64,000 nt of DNA from an uncultured Enterobacteriaceae bacterium (GTDB taxonomy: Bacteria > Pseudomonadota > Gammaproteobacteria > Enterobacterales > Enterobacteriaceae), in contig CAKZHC010000011.1 of the NCBI GenBank assembly GCA_936920625.1, forward strand, positions 211,711 to 275,710, given 5' to 3'. Shown here piece by piece: positions 9,291-18,173 of this stretch; within the stretch, counting starts at the first letter, position 1; the number at the start of each line of letters is the position of its first letter. Made by a program: the position numbers and the translations under genes. The notes beneath the pieces were generated by a model that was not told the DNA's origin, made no database searches, and saw only the letters and a list, made by a program, of their open reading frames with translations.

Positions 9291-10487
9291 TTAACGTAAC
9301 CATTCTGGCAATCCTCTCAGCCCACTTGCCTGTGCCAGCAGCTGAGATTTAACACCCGGTACTTTGTCAGCCATCGTCAGCCCGATATCCCGCACCAGCT
9401 TCTTAAGCGGATTATCACCGGCAAACAGCTGCCGGAATCCCTGCATTCCCGCTAACATCACGGCAGCACTCTGTTTGCGGTTGCGTTCGTAACGCCGTAA
9501 CCAGAGATGTTCACCGATGTCTTTACCTCCCCGTTGCAGACGAATAATCTCCCCTGCTAGTTCTGCTGCATCCATAAAACCCAGATTCACCCCTTGCCCC
9601 GCCAGCGGATGAATAGTGTGTGCGGCGTCGCCTACCAGTACCAGCCGGTGAGCGGCAAAATTGCGCGCAAATCTTGCCATCAGCGGGAAAGTCTGCCGCT
9701 CGCTCTCCAGTTCACACAGCCCCAGACGCATATCAAAAGTTACCGCAAGCTGCTGGCAGAATAGCGCAGAATTCATGGCGCGATAACGATTAGCTTCCTG
9801 GGGCGGAAGTGACCATACAATCGAGCAGAGATGAGGATCACGTAGTGGCAGGAAAGCCAGAATACCGTCACTGTGAAATACCTGGCGGGCGATGTTATCG
9901 TGTGCCTGCTGAGTGCGGATTGTCGCTATAAGTGCGTGCTGGTCATAATCCCAAAACGTCAGTGGAATGCCGGCCTGTTCGCGCAATTGGGAGTGTGCCC
10001 CATCCGCTGCAATCATCAGCCGCGCTGTCATCATGCTGCCTTCGTTTAGTGTGACGAACGCTTCATTATCTCCAAACGCAGACTGCTGCAACGATGCACC
10101 AGTAATCAGACTGATTTCATTTATCTGAGTGGCCCGCTCCCATAGCGCATAACGAATGACCTGATTCTCTACGATGCTGCTCAGATGCATGATACCCTGG
10201 TGGCAGTCTTTGAAGGTGATCTGCGCGAAACTGTCACGCTCCCAGACCTGCATACTACGGCAGCTGGCGGCGCGCTGCCGAATATATTCCAGGACACCGA
10301 GACGCTCAAACAAACGTTCACTGGCCGCATTAATAGCACTGACACGAAGGTGTAGCTGAGGGTCGTCCTCGCGGGGAGCACCTCCCTGCTCAAGCACAGC
10401 AACGCGCAGCCCGCCCTGCCCCAGGCAACAGGCTGCTGCCAGGCCAACCATACCACCTCCGGCAATGATGGCATCATAAGAGTGCAT
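9291..10487 (-). CDS. ubiI: Ubiquinone biosynthesis C5-hydroxylase
   Basis: FAD-dependent monooxygenase (formerly visC) that hydroxylates carbon 5 of the ubiquinone ring precursor; it acts in the Ubi complex at the inner membrane. The N-terminal dinucleotide-binding motif GGGMVGLAAACCL, the DG-type motif IAADGAHSQLREQAGIPL and the GDAAHTIHPLAGQGVNLGF flavin motif are all present. The protein has 398 residues (E. coli 400). The start has AAGGAG six bases upstream, overlapping the end of ubiH nine bases away, so the two are probably co-translated. Third gene of pepP-ubiH-ubiI. Confidence 0.96.
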   Translation of the reverse strand: MHSYDAIIAGGGMVGLAAACCLGQGGLRVAVLEQGGAPREDDPQLHLRVSAINAASERLFERLGVLEYIRQRAASCRSMQVWERDSFAQITFKDCHQGIMHLSSIVENQVIRYALWERATQINEISLITGASLQQSAFGDNEAFVTLNEGSMMTARLMIAADGAHSQLREQAGIPLTFWDYDQHALIATIRTQQAHDNIARQVFHSDGILAFLPLRDPHLCSIVWSLPPQEANRYRAMNSALFCQQLAVTFDMRLGLCELESERQTFPLMARFARNFAAHRLVLVGDAAHTIHPLAGQGVNLGFMDAAELAGEIIRLQRGGKDIGEHLWLRRYERNRKQSAAVMLAGMQGFRQLFAGDNPLKKLVRDIGLTMADKVPGVKSQLLAQASGLRGLPEWLR

Positions 10488-10496
10488 CGTGGCTCC

Positions 10497-11675
10497 TTAA
10501 CGTAAAACCCATCCGAGTGTTCTGGCAACAAACTGGTGACGCAGCAAGGGCAAATGATCCATCGCTATCAGGCCAGCATTGCGCACTACAACTAACGGGG
10601 AATAACTATTAGTAAACAACCGAACCAGACCGTCGGCCAAATTCACTGTAATATCTGCATCTGACTCGCGCCGCTGCTGGTAACGCGCTAATACTGCATA
10701 ACTGCCCGGATCCTCTCCGGAACGCCAGGCGGATACAAGAGTTTCTGCCAGCGTCATCACATCACGCATAGCGAGATTGAATCCCTGCCCGGCAACAGGG
10801 TGTAGCGTCTGCGCCGCATTACCTGCCAGCACAACCCGATGTGATATCCTGTGTGTTGCCTGTTTGAGCATGAGAGGGTAACAGACGCGCTGGCCTGGGT
10901 TTGAGAAACGTCCAAGGCGCCAGCCAAAATTCTGTTGTAGCTTTTGGACAAAGGTAGCGTTGTCCCAGCTGCTGATAACCTGCTGATTGCGGGACGCATG
11001 GCACCAGACAAGGGCGCATCGCTGCCCCGGCATTGGCAGTAGTGCCAGCGGCCCCTGTTCGGTAAAACGCTCGAATGCACGCCCAAGATGGGGCTCTGAC
11101 GTTGTGATATTAGCTATTATCGCCACCTGATTATAGGCGTGCTGCCGGAATGTGAAATGACACGCCTCCGCCACCTGAGAACAGCTGCCATCCGCTGCTA
11201 TTAGCAGGCTGCCCTGAACAGCTCCTCCCTGCACCAGGGTGACGGTTACATTGTCGTCCTGCCTTTTGACATCTTTCACTCTATCCGGACAACATATGGT
11301 CAGGCCGGGAGCCTCAGAGAGTAAACGAAACAGGCTCTGCCCAACTTTATGCTGCTCCACGACATAGCCTAGTGCAGCAACACCGTAATCACCGGCTTTA
11401 AGGGTGACAAATCCTCCATGGCCACGATCACTGACCTGTATTTCATCGATTGCCGTCGCACAAGATTTCAGATGAGGCCAGATATTTAATCCGCTGAGTT
11501 GCTGACACGTGCCCTCCGCCAGAGCAATTGCCCGACTGTCGTAACCTGGATGATACTGTGAATTCTGGGTGATGGCTTCAATCAGCGTTACTGGCATTGC
11601 ACCGTCTGAAAGATGCGAGAGCGCCAGCGCCAGTGTTGCCCCGGCCATTCCCCCTCCGGAGATAATGATTCTCAT
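10497..11675 (-). CDS. ubiH: Ubiquinone biosynthesis C6-hydroxylase, 2-octaprenyl-6-methoxyphenol hydroxylase
   Basis: Paralogue of UbiI that catalyses another ring hydroxylation in ubiquinone synthesis. It shows the same flavoprotein monooxygenase architecture: GGGMAGATLALAL at residues 7-19, IAADGSCSQVAEAC in the middle and GNAAQTLHPVAGQGFNLAMRD near residue 285. Length 392, as in E. coli. Its ATG overlaps the pepP stop as ATGA, typical of translational coupling. Together with ubiI it marks a capacity for aerobic ubiquinone synthesis. Intact. Confidence 0.96.
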   Translation of the reverse strand: MRIIISGGGMAGATLALALSHLSDGAMPVTLIEAITQNSQYHPGYDSRAIALAEGTCQQLSGLNIWPHLKSCATAIDEIQVSDRGHGGFVTLKAGDYGVAALGYVVEQHKVGQSLFRLLSEAPGLTICCPDRVKDVKRQDDNVTVTLVQGGAVQGSLLIAADGSCSQVAEACHFTFRQHAYNQVAIIANITTSEPHLGRAFERFTEQGPLALLPMPGQRCALVWCHASRNQQVISSWDNATFVQKLQQNFGWRLGRFSNPGQRVCYPLMLKQATHRISHRVVLAGNAAQTLHPVAGQGFNLAMRDVMTLAETLVSAWRSGEDPGSYAVLARYQQRRESDADITVNLADGLVRLFTNSYSPLVVVRNAGLIAMDHLPLLRHQFVARTLGWVLR

Positions 11676-12985
11676 CGGGACGCTGCTGCCATTAATGCTT
11701 CGATAGCATCAGGATCCTTAACGACACTATCGGTAAGATTGTCGTTACCGGAGGCATTGATAACAATATTATCTTCGATGCGGATACCGATGCCACGAAA
11801 AGCCTCAGGCACTTTAGCATCCGGCGCAATGTACAGTCCGGGCTCAACAGTAATCACCATACCGGGTTCCAGAATGCGGTCCTGCCCGGCGCCGAATCCG
11901 CTCACATCATGTACATCCAGCCCCAGCCAGTGGGACAGACCATGCATATAAAACTGGCGGACAGCACCTTCCGCAATCAGCGTATCTGTATCCCCTTTCA
12001 ACAGGCCGATCGCCTGTAACATGGTTACCATGATTTGTATGACGTGCCCATTGACCTGTCTGATAGTCGTCCCCGGCCTCAGTAACTCCAGCGCCTTGTA
12101 AAACGATGCAAGAACAATGTCGTAAAGCGCCCGCTGTGCCACAGTAAATTTCCCATTAACCGGAAAAGTACGAGTGATATCAGCGGCGTACCCATGATAC
12201 TCACACCCCGCATCCACCAGCACCATTTCTCCCGCCTGCATCCGGCAGGAATTTTCAGTATAGTGCAGAATACACCCATTTTCCCCGGCACCAACAATAG
12301 TGCTGTAGGCAGGGAAACGTGCACCATGGTATGTGAATTCGTGCTGAATCTCGGCTTCCAGCTGGTATTCATACATGTCGGGGCGGCAGCATTGCATCGC
12401 CCGTGTGTGAGCCCGTGCACTAATGCGCCCTGCTTCCCGCATTATTTCCAGTTCTGCCGCAGATTTAAACAGACGCATTTCATGAACAATTGGCCGCCAG
12501 TCTGTCAGGGTAGCTGGAGCCTGAAGATTATTACGTTCCCCCTGCCGTAATTGTTCCAGTGAAGAGAACACAATATCATCAGCAAAAGGGTAAAGCCCCT
12601 GAGCGTGATAAACGATGTCCAGACCACTTAGCAACAGCGGGAGCTGCCGGGCTGTATCATCCCAGGGAAGTGCACTGTCAACGCCCAGTTTTTCTAAAGC
12701 TGCCTCTTGTCCCAGACGGCGCTCTGACCAGATTTCCTGCGAAGGGCAGCGGACACGATTAAACAAAACACAACGATTAGTATTCTCACGGCTTTTGATA
12801 ATAACTAGTAATGACTGCGGTTCATTAAACCCTGTCATGTACCAAAAATCGCTATTCTGACGAAATGGATAATCGCTATCCCTGCTGCGAGTGACTTCCG
12901 GTGCGGCGAAAAATAGCGCGGCACTACCTGCTACCATTTTTCTGGTTAACGCCTGACGGCGGCTGGCATACTCCTGTTGAATCAT
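11672..12985 (-). CDS. pepP: Xaa-Pro aminopeptidase (aminopeptidase P)
   Basis: Dimanganese peptidase that removes the N-terminal residue from peptides with proline in second place. It has 437 residues (E. coli 441). The pita-bread metallopeptidase core is visible with its metal ligands in VDAGCEYHGYAADITRTFPV, the HGLSHWLGLDVHD histidines and the C-terminal EPGLYI and RIEDN glutamates. The start has GGGAG upstream. First gene of the pepP-ubiH-ubiI operon, directly downstream of ygfB as in E. coli. Intact. Confidence 0.96.
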   Translation of the reverse strand: MIQQEYASRRQALTRKMVAGSAALFFAAPEVTRSRDSDYPFRQNSDFWYMTGFNEPQSLLVIIKSRENTNRCVLFNRVRCPSQEIWSERRLGQEAALEKLGVDSALPWDDTARQLPLLLSGLDIVYHAQGLYPFADDIVFSSLEQLRQGERNNLQAPATLTDWRPIVHEMRLFKSAAELEIMREAGRISARAHTRAMQCCRPDMYEYQLEAEIQHEFTYHGARFPAYSTIVGAGENGCILHYTENSCRMQAGEMVLVDAGCEYHGYAADITRTFPVNGKFTVAQRALYDIVLASFYKALELLRPGTTIRQVNGHVIQIMVTMLQAIGLLKGDTDTLIAEGAVRQFYMHGLSHWLGLDVHDVSGFGAGQDRILEPGMVITVEPGLYIAPDAKVPEAFRGIGIRIEDNIVINASGNDNLTDSVVKDPDAIEALMAAASR

Positions 12986-13022
12986 TATCGACTCCCGAAT
13001 TTTTCCCTTATGACAGTGTCAG

Positions 13023-13643
13023 TTAATGCAACGTTGGTTTTCCCCTCTCCTCCGTTCTGTTTTTAGAACTATGAAAAGTCTCGTGGAAGAGTAATGCGGC
13101 GACGCGCACATATTCGATGACCTCCTCCAAAGACGCCTCAAGCTCCTCACTGTCTTCGTCTTCGTCTTCGTCTTCGTCTTCGTCTTCGTCTTCGTCTTCG
13201 TCTTCGTCATAACCTAACTGGCCGATAGTTTTCAGATCATCTAAGGCTTCACTAATCTCACCTGTCACTTTATCCAGTTTCGGTTGTGTCACTCCAAGCC
13301 CTAACAAAAAGTGATTGACCCAGCCAGCCAGGGCATCAGCGCGTTCATATACAGAAGCATTGTCATCATCTGGCAACAGTAATTGAAAATCTAAATCATC
13401 ATCCTGAAGTGCAACAGCGATTGTGCGTTGCATCTGTTCAAGTGGTTGATTGACTGTTTGTGAAAAAGCAGCACCGTCATTAGTCAAATCCTGTACCAGA
13501 GTATGCCAGCTTTTATCGTGCTCCCCTCCGCAGAGGATTCCACTGATCAAACCATGCATCTCTGCCGGAGTCATACCAACACCCTGCTCAGCGAGTGTCG
13601 CTGCCAGCATGTTATAACCAGGCATAATATTGGAGTGGAACAT
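13023..13643 (-). CDS. ygfB: UPF0149 family protein YgfB with expanded acidic repeat
   Basis: YgfB is a conserved gammaproteobacterial protein located upstream of pepP-ubiH; its biochemical role is not settled. The block TPAEMHGLISGILCGG and the strongly conserved ADALAGWVNHFLLGLGVTQP are present. At 206 residues it is longer than E. coli YgfB (192). The extra length comes from a Glu-Asp run of about 20 residues after QLGY, encoded by a perfect hexamer tract at 13152-13205. The frame stays open, so the length change is tolerated at the linker before the C-terminal helix. The shadow frame made of Thr-Lys repeats is not a gene. Confidence 0.92.
   Translation of the reverse strand: MFHSNIMPGYNMLAATLAEQGVGMTPAEMHGLISGILCGGEHDKSWHTLVQDLTNDGAAFSQTVNQPLEQMQRTIAVALQDDDLDFQLLLPDDDNASVYERADALAGWVNHFLLGLGVTQPKLDKVTGEISEALDDLKTIGQLGYDEDEDEDEDEDEDEDEDEDSEELEASLEEVIEYVRVAALLFHETFHSSKNRTEERGKPTLH
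13152..13205 (-). repeat. Hexanucleotide microsatellite inside ygfB, nine GAAGAC units
   Basis: Nine perfect tandem copies of GTCTTC on the plus strand (GAAGAC on the coding strand) encode alternating Glu and Asp. The unit is a multiple of three, so slippage changes protein length without breaking the frame. E. coli YgfB has only a short DEDED-type stretch at this place. Confidence 0.95.
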
Positions 13644-13815
13644 AGGTTTTCATCGTCGTTGACAAAGTAACTTCATGTTATGCTAACACCATGTGCCGTG
13701 AGGATTCCAGATAAGGAGTTGGTTTCTCCTTAATTCTGGAATAGTTAATGTCGTGCCCTCGTGATCAGCCGGCAGGCAAAGCGCAGTGAGCACAATAATC
13801 TTTCAGGAAGGTGGC

Positions 13816-14145
13816 ATGTCTGGACAACCCGTCGATATACAAATTTTTGGACGCTCGCTGAGAGTAAATTGTCCGTCTGAACAAAAAGATGCCTTAAATG
13901 TAGCGGCAGACGACCTGACCCGCCGACTACAGGATTTGAAGGTCCGCACCAGAGTGACCAATACCGAACAGCTGGTATTTATTGCCGCACTGAATCTCTG
14001 CCATGAACTGGCGCGGGAAAAAGACAAGACTCGCGATTACGCAACGAATATGGAGCAGCGTATACGAATATTACAGCAGACTATAGAGCAGGCATTAGTT
14101 GAGCAAGGCCGTATCACCGAACGCCAGGAGACCAAATTCGAGTAA
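13816..14145 (+). CDS. zapA: Cell division protein ZapA
   Basis: ZapA binds FtsZ filaments and promotes bundling at the septal ring; it is a small cytoplasmic protein with an N-terminal globular domain and a C-terminal coiled coil that tetramerises. The chosen start gives 109 residues beginning MSGQPVDIQIFGRSLRVNCP, the same length as E. coli ZapA. AGGAAGG lies just upstream, while an in-frame ATG at 13786 would add ten residues with no support. It is divergent from ygfB and followed by 6S RNA, as in E. coli. Confidence 0.97.
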   Translation: MSGQPVDIQIFGRSLRVNCPSEQKDALNVAADDLTRRLQDLKVRTRVTNTEQLVFIAALNLCHELAREKDKTRDYATNMEQRIRILQQTIEQALVEQGRITERQETKFE

Positions 14146-14185
14146 CACTCCAGTCCGGCATGTGATATAATTACAGAGATAGTGA

Positions 14186-14368
14186 TATTCTCTGAGATGT
14201 TTGCAAGCGGTCTCATCCCCTGAGCCGATATTTCAACACTACAGAGTGTGACATATCACAGTTTGTGAGCATGCCCGATTATACGGGAAGCCTAATGACT
14301 GCGTCGTTACACTCACCTTGAACCACGGGTTCAAGGGTTACAGTCCGCTGCGGCATCTTGGAGATCTC
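14186..14368 (+). ncRNA. ssrS: 6S RNA
   Basis: 6S RNA mimics an open promoter and sequesters sigma-70 RNA polymerase in stationary phase. The stretch aligns with E. coli ssrS along its full length: the closing stem begins TTCTCTGAGATGTTTGCAAG and ends GCATCTTGGAGATCTC. The CCCTGAGCCGATATTTCA segment and the block CCTTGAACCACGGGTTCAAG, followed at once by GGTTACAG, are nearly unchanged. It sits between zapA and fau, the standard position. Ends are placed by analogy and may be off by a few bases. Confidence 0.95.
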
Positions 14369-14603
14369 TGATTTTAGTGCCAGTGTTAACCACAGCTTTA
14401 AGTAAATTTAGCACTATCTCATCCTCATCAGTACTTGTTTGCCCTGCCTGTTTCGTCCCATTCATAGCCCCACACCATACCCGGCCTGCACCTGGCTCAG
14501 GTGTTTACCTTACCCTGTTTACTTTTCTGACGCCTTATCTGTTACAGTCTGCTTTCACAATGTATATTGGGCTGAGTCAAAGGGACAGAGGAGTACAGAT
14601 GGC

Positions 14604-15242
14604 ATGACCTGTGCACTAGAGCATCATCGTCGTGAGAAAATCCGTAAGCAGATGCGCCAGCGGCGTCGTGCGCTCAGTAATGAACAGCGGCAGCAGGCGG
14701 GAGAGCAGATTGCCAGACATGCCATGGATTTCGCCCCTGTCCGTACTGCGCAAAATATCGCAGTATTTTTGGCCCATGATGGAGAACCTGATACAAGCCC
14801 CCTGATTGCCCGGCTCTGGAACGAGAAAAAACAGCTCTGTATGCCTGTTTTACACCCTTTCTCTCGTGGGCAGCTGCTGTTTTTGCGCTATACCCCGGAT
14901 ACTGTATTAGTCAGCAATCGCTTTGGTATTCCCGAACCTGCACTGGATATTCGTAACCTGGTCCCCCTGAATACGCTCGATCTGATATTCGTGCCGCTGG
15001 TTGCGTTCGATAATCATGGGCAGCGCCTTGGGCAAGGGGGCGGCTTTTATGATCGCACCTTACAGAACCGGAGCCAGTATTCTCTTCTGCCAATCGGGCT
15101 GGCGCATGATTTTCAATATATCCCCACCCTGCCCCGAGCCACATGGGATGTCCCGCTTCCAGTATTGATCACCCCAGCGAAGTTATGGCAATGGGAATCG
15201 ATGAGAGCTGGCCCGCAGGAAAATAGTGATGTAATTTTTTAA
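14604..15242 (+). CDS. fau: 5-formyltetrahydrofolate cyclo-ligase
   Basis: This ATP-dependent enzyme (YgfA) returns 5-formyl-THF to the folate pool as 5,10-methenyl-THF. Conserved features are the basic N-terminal helix KQMRQRRRAL, MPVLHPF around residue 85, and the nucleotide/folate loop GQRLGQGGGFYDRTLQ with the catalytic lysine region near the C-terminus (LITPAKLWQW). The open frame extends further upstream, but MTCALEHH at 14604 fits the family start. The gene lies downstream of 6S RNA, with which it is co-transcribed in E. coli. It complements gcvTHP and serA in one-carbon metabolism. Confidence 0.93.
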   Translation: MTCALEHHRREKIRKQMRQRRRALSNEQRQQAGEQIARHAMDFAPVRTAQNIAVFLAHDGEPDTSPLIARLWNEKKQLCMPVLHPFSRGQLLFLRYTPDTVLVSNRFGIPEPALDIRNLVPLNTLDLIFVPLVAFDNHGQRLGQGGGFYDRTLQNRSQYSLLPIGLAHDFQYIPTLPRATWDVPLPVLITPAKLWQWESMRAGPQENSDVIF

Positions 15243-15353
15243 AATTTTCTGCTCACCATGCCATTATTGCTACGCTACAGACAGTAAGTGGCGTGATGGC
15301 AAGCCCCTGGGCATCCGGTCTGAATGGGCTGTCTATCAGCCTGCCGCTTCCTG

Positions 15354-16592
15354 TCAGTAGAGCAGACGGGCACGGATTGTGCCTGGGATCGTTTTCATGA
15401 GCTGAAGCGCTCTGTGTGATGCCTCCTGACGGGCATCAATATCAATAACAACATAACCTACCATCGCGCTGGTTTGCAGATATTGTGCGGCAATATTAAT
15501 TTGCTGATCGGCAAAAATCTGGTTGATTGCCGTCAGCACACCCGGACGATTTTCATGAATATGCAGTAAACGACTGGCAGATGCTCCATGAACAGGCAAC
15601 GATACCTCAGGGAAGTTAACCGCTGAGAGCGTTGAGCCATTATCAGAATATTTTGCAAGCTTACCTGCCACTTCAATGCCAATATTCTGCTGTGCTTCCT
15701 GGGTAGAGCCACCGATGTGGGGCGTCAGGAGAACGTTATCAAACTCACGTAATGGAGAATCGAAAGGATCGCTGTTGCTGGCTGGCTCAGCTGGAAATAC
15801 ATCGATGGCTGCCCCCGCCAGATGTTTATCGGTAAGCGCCTGGCACAAAGCGGGGATATCTACCACAGTGCCGCGGGAGGCGTTGATTAAAAGTGCGCCT
15901 GGTTTCATCATCGCCAGCTCTCTGGCACTGATCATATTTTTAGTCGATGGCGTATCGGGAACGTGCAGACTAATCACATCGCTCATATTCAGCAGATCGG
16001 AGAGATGCTGTACCTGAGTAGCATTTCCAAGAGGAAGTTTATTTTCGATATCGAAGAAAAAGATATGCATCCCGAGGCTTTCGGCCAGCACCCCCAGTTG
16101 CATGCCAATATGGCCATAGCCGATGATTCCAAGTTTTTTACCCCGAGCCTCATAACTGCCTGCGGCTTGTTTACTCCAGATACCACGATGTGCCTGCGCA
16201 TTGGCCTGCGGAATGCCCCGTAGCATCAGTAGTAATTCACCTATTACCAGCTCTGCAACAGAGCGGGTGTTGGAAAAAGGAGCATTGAAAACCGGAATTC
16301 CTCTTTGAGCAGCAGCGTTAAGGTCAACCTGATTAGTGCCAATGCAAAAACAACCTACCGCTACCAGCTTCTCTGCTACAGAGAAGATCTCCTCATTCAG
16401 ATGAGTACGGGAACGAATACCAATAAAATGCACATCGCGGACAGCTGCCATCAATTCTGCATGATCAAGGGCAACTTTATGGAATTCGATGTTGTTGTAT
16501 CCAGCCGCACGCAGGTTATCCAGCGCATTTTGGTGAACCCCCTCAACCAACAGAAATTTAATTTTGTCTTTATTCAGTGAAACCTTTGTCAT
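15354..16592 (-). CDS. serA: D-3-phosphoglycerate dehydrogenase
   Basis: SerA oxidises 3-phosphoglycerate to 3-phosphohydroxypyruvate with NAD, the first step of serine synthesis. It has 412 residues (E. coli 410). Visible are the NAD-binding loop LGIIGYGHIGMQLG (about 154-167), the catalytic Arg/His region TPHIGGSTQEAQ, and a C-terminal ACT domain starting around HIHENRPGVL that binds serine for feedback inhibition. The very C-terminus GTIRARLLY is identical to E. coli. It is convergent with fau. Intact. Confidence 0.98.
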   Translation of the reverse strand: MTKVSLNKDKIKFLLVEGVHQNALDNLRAAGYNNIEFHKVALDHAELMAAVRDVHFIGIRSRTHLNEEIFSVAEKLVAVGCFCIGTNQVDLNAAAQRGIPVFNAPFSNTRSVAELVIGELLLMLRGIPQANAQAHRGIWSKQAAGSYEARGKKLGIIGYGHIGMQLGVLAESLGMHIFFFDIENKLPLGNATQVQHLSDLLNMSDVISLHVPDTPSTKNMISARELAMMKPGALLINASRGTVVDIPALCQALTDKHLAGAAIDVFPAEPASNSDPFDSPLREFDNVLLTPHIGGSTQEAQQNIGIEVAGKLAKYSDNGSTLSAVNFPEVSLPVHGASASRLLHIHENRPGVLTAINQIFADQQINIAAQYLQTSAMVGYVVIDIDARQEASHRALQLMKTIPGTIRARLLY

Positions 16593-16694
16593 TTCCCTAC
16601 CCTATTTCTACCTTTTGTTGGCGGTATACGAGTCGCTGACAGACACCAGCCTCAACTCACCATAATCAAATTACGTCTGAAATTAGGAAAACGA

Positions 16695-16976
16695 TTAATC
16701 AGACTTTTTGTGCAGATCATTTACACATGAGTAACGTTGGTATGTACAGTAAAAATTTTGCCTGATCAGGCGGAAATACCAATTGCGAAGAGGTTTTAGC
16801 CATAATGCGGCAAAAGCTAATACGCTGCCCACAGCAATAACGGCTGTCCGAAAATAGAGCGTCGGATAAATCTGGTATTGAAAATAGTCGGGTAGTACCC
16901 AAAGTAACCCCGCCAGTAATCCGATGCCGATAATACCCCAGCCTGTTGGGGAGGAGATCACAACCAGTTTAGGCAT
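16695..16976 (-). CDS. Small membrane protein of unknown family
   Basis: A 93-residue protein with two predicted membrane-spanning segments (about residues 12-30 and 41-60) followed by a basic, aromatic-rich tail. The start is well supported by AGGAAG about seven bases upstream. It lies between serA and rpiA, where E. coli has the unrelated short gene yqfE. I do not recognise the family. The gene is clean and open, so it is probably expressed and membrane-bound; nothing in the sequence reveals its task. Confidence 0.6.
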   Translation of the reverse strand: MPKLVVISSPTGWGIIGIGLLAGLLWVLPDYFQYQIYPTLYFRTAVIAVGSVLAFAALWLKPLRNWYFRLIRQNFYCTYQRYSCVNDLHKKSD

Positions 16977-17279
16977 AAAATACTTCCTGTAATTTAATTG
17001 CTATTGTGATAACCACTAAATACTAGTCCCGACAGGCGACAATAACTTTCATCCCATTGATGTTGTAGCACGCAGCCGGGCAGCAATTGCCTGCACGGCT
17101 GCAAAAATTTAATTAAGTCAGGCAATCGTATGATATGGCACGATGAAAGCGACAGCCTGACTAGCCGGGCGGCATAATATCACAGCCCGTCTATACTCTG
17201 TTGTGATTATTGGTACTATTTTGGCAACTAAATGTGAGAAAGTTTGAGTCTTAAATCAGAGAAAATGAGCCCGGTGTAC

Positions 17280-17939
17280 TCACTTCACTATCTTTTTTAC
17301 CCCTTGTGGTGTCCCAATCAATGCCACATCAGCTCCTCTGGCAGCAAACAATCCAACGGTTACCACTCCTGGCAATGCATTTATGGTTTGCTCCAGTTTA
17401 CAGGGCTCAGTAATAGTTAAGTTATGCACATCAATAATGATGTTGCCGTTATCTGTCACCACACAGCGACGGTACTCAGGTACGCCTCCTAACTTGCTCA
17501 ATTCGCGACTGATATAGGTGCGTGCCGAGGGAATAACCTCTACAGGCAGGGGAAACTTACCTAAAATTTCCACTTGTTTAGTCTGGTCGGCAATACAAAT
17601 AAATTTTTCTGCCACCGCCGCAACTATCTTTTCTTGTGTCAGCGCGGCACCTCCCCCTTTAATCATCTGCATCTCATTGTTAATTTCATCAGCCCCATCA
17701 ACATAAATTGCAAGCTGCTCTACCTCGTTAAGATCAAAGATGGGGATGCCCAGACTTAACAGCTTTTCTGTAGAAACTTTAGAACTGGATACTGCCCCCT
17801 TAATCTGATCTCTGACTGAAGCCAGCGCGTCGATGAAAAAGGCAGCCGTCGTACCCGTTCCAACACCTACGATCGTATTGGCGGTAACATACTCAAGTGC
17901 GGCCCAGCCGACATCTCTTTTTAATTGATTTTGTGTCAT
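17280..17939 (-). CDS. rpiA: Ribose-5-phosphate isomerase A
   Basis: RpiA interconverts ribose-5-phosphate and ribulose-5-phosphate in the pentose phosphate pathway. Family motifs are clear: IVGVGTGTTAAFFIDAL near residue 20, DGADEIN (the catalytic Asp pair) near 81, IKGGGAALTQEKI near 93 and the end GTPQGVKKIVK. The open frame extends eleven codons upstream, but the ATG at 17939 gives 219 residues, the same as E. coli, starting MTQNQLK. It is divergent from argP, the usual enterobacterial order. Intact. Confidence 0.97.
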   Translation of the reverse strand: MTQNQLKRDVGWAALEYVTANTIVGVGTGTTAAFFIDALASVRDQIKGAVSSSKVSTEKLLSLGIPIFDLNEVEQLAIYVDGADEINNEMQMIKGGGAALTQEKIVAAVAEKFICIADQTKQVEILGKFPLPVEVIPSARTYISRELSKLGGVPEYRRCVVTDNGNIIIDVHNLTITEPCKLEQTINALPGVVTVGLFAARGADVALIGTPQGVKKIVK

Positions 17940-18173
17940 AAGTGTTAAACCCGTGCTTCTGATAGCTGACATTAGTATAAAGAACTCTTCTTTGAATTAC
18001 TTCTCTGCTTTTACCATAATTAATTTCAGCCAAAACCTGTAAAGTGGCCACAGAGCTCTGCCTTGCTCGGCAGTATCGGAATGAAAGCAGAGCGTGTCTG
18101 CATTAGTTTTCTGCCATTCGTTTGACCATGTGCAGCCAGCATCAATTACATTTCAAGGAGAGCGATTACGCGA

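Noticed and set aside
13019..13210. Open frame made of Thr-Lys repeats on the minus strand
   Set aside because: It is the shadow of the ygfB hexamer repeat in another frame; ygfB itself is conserved end to end.
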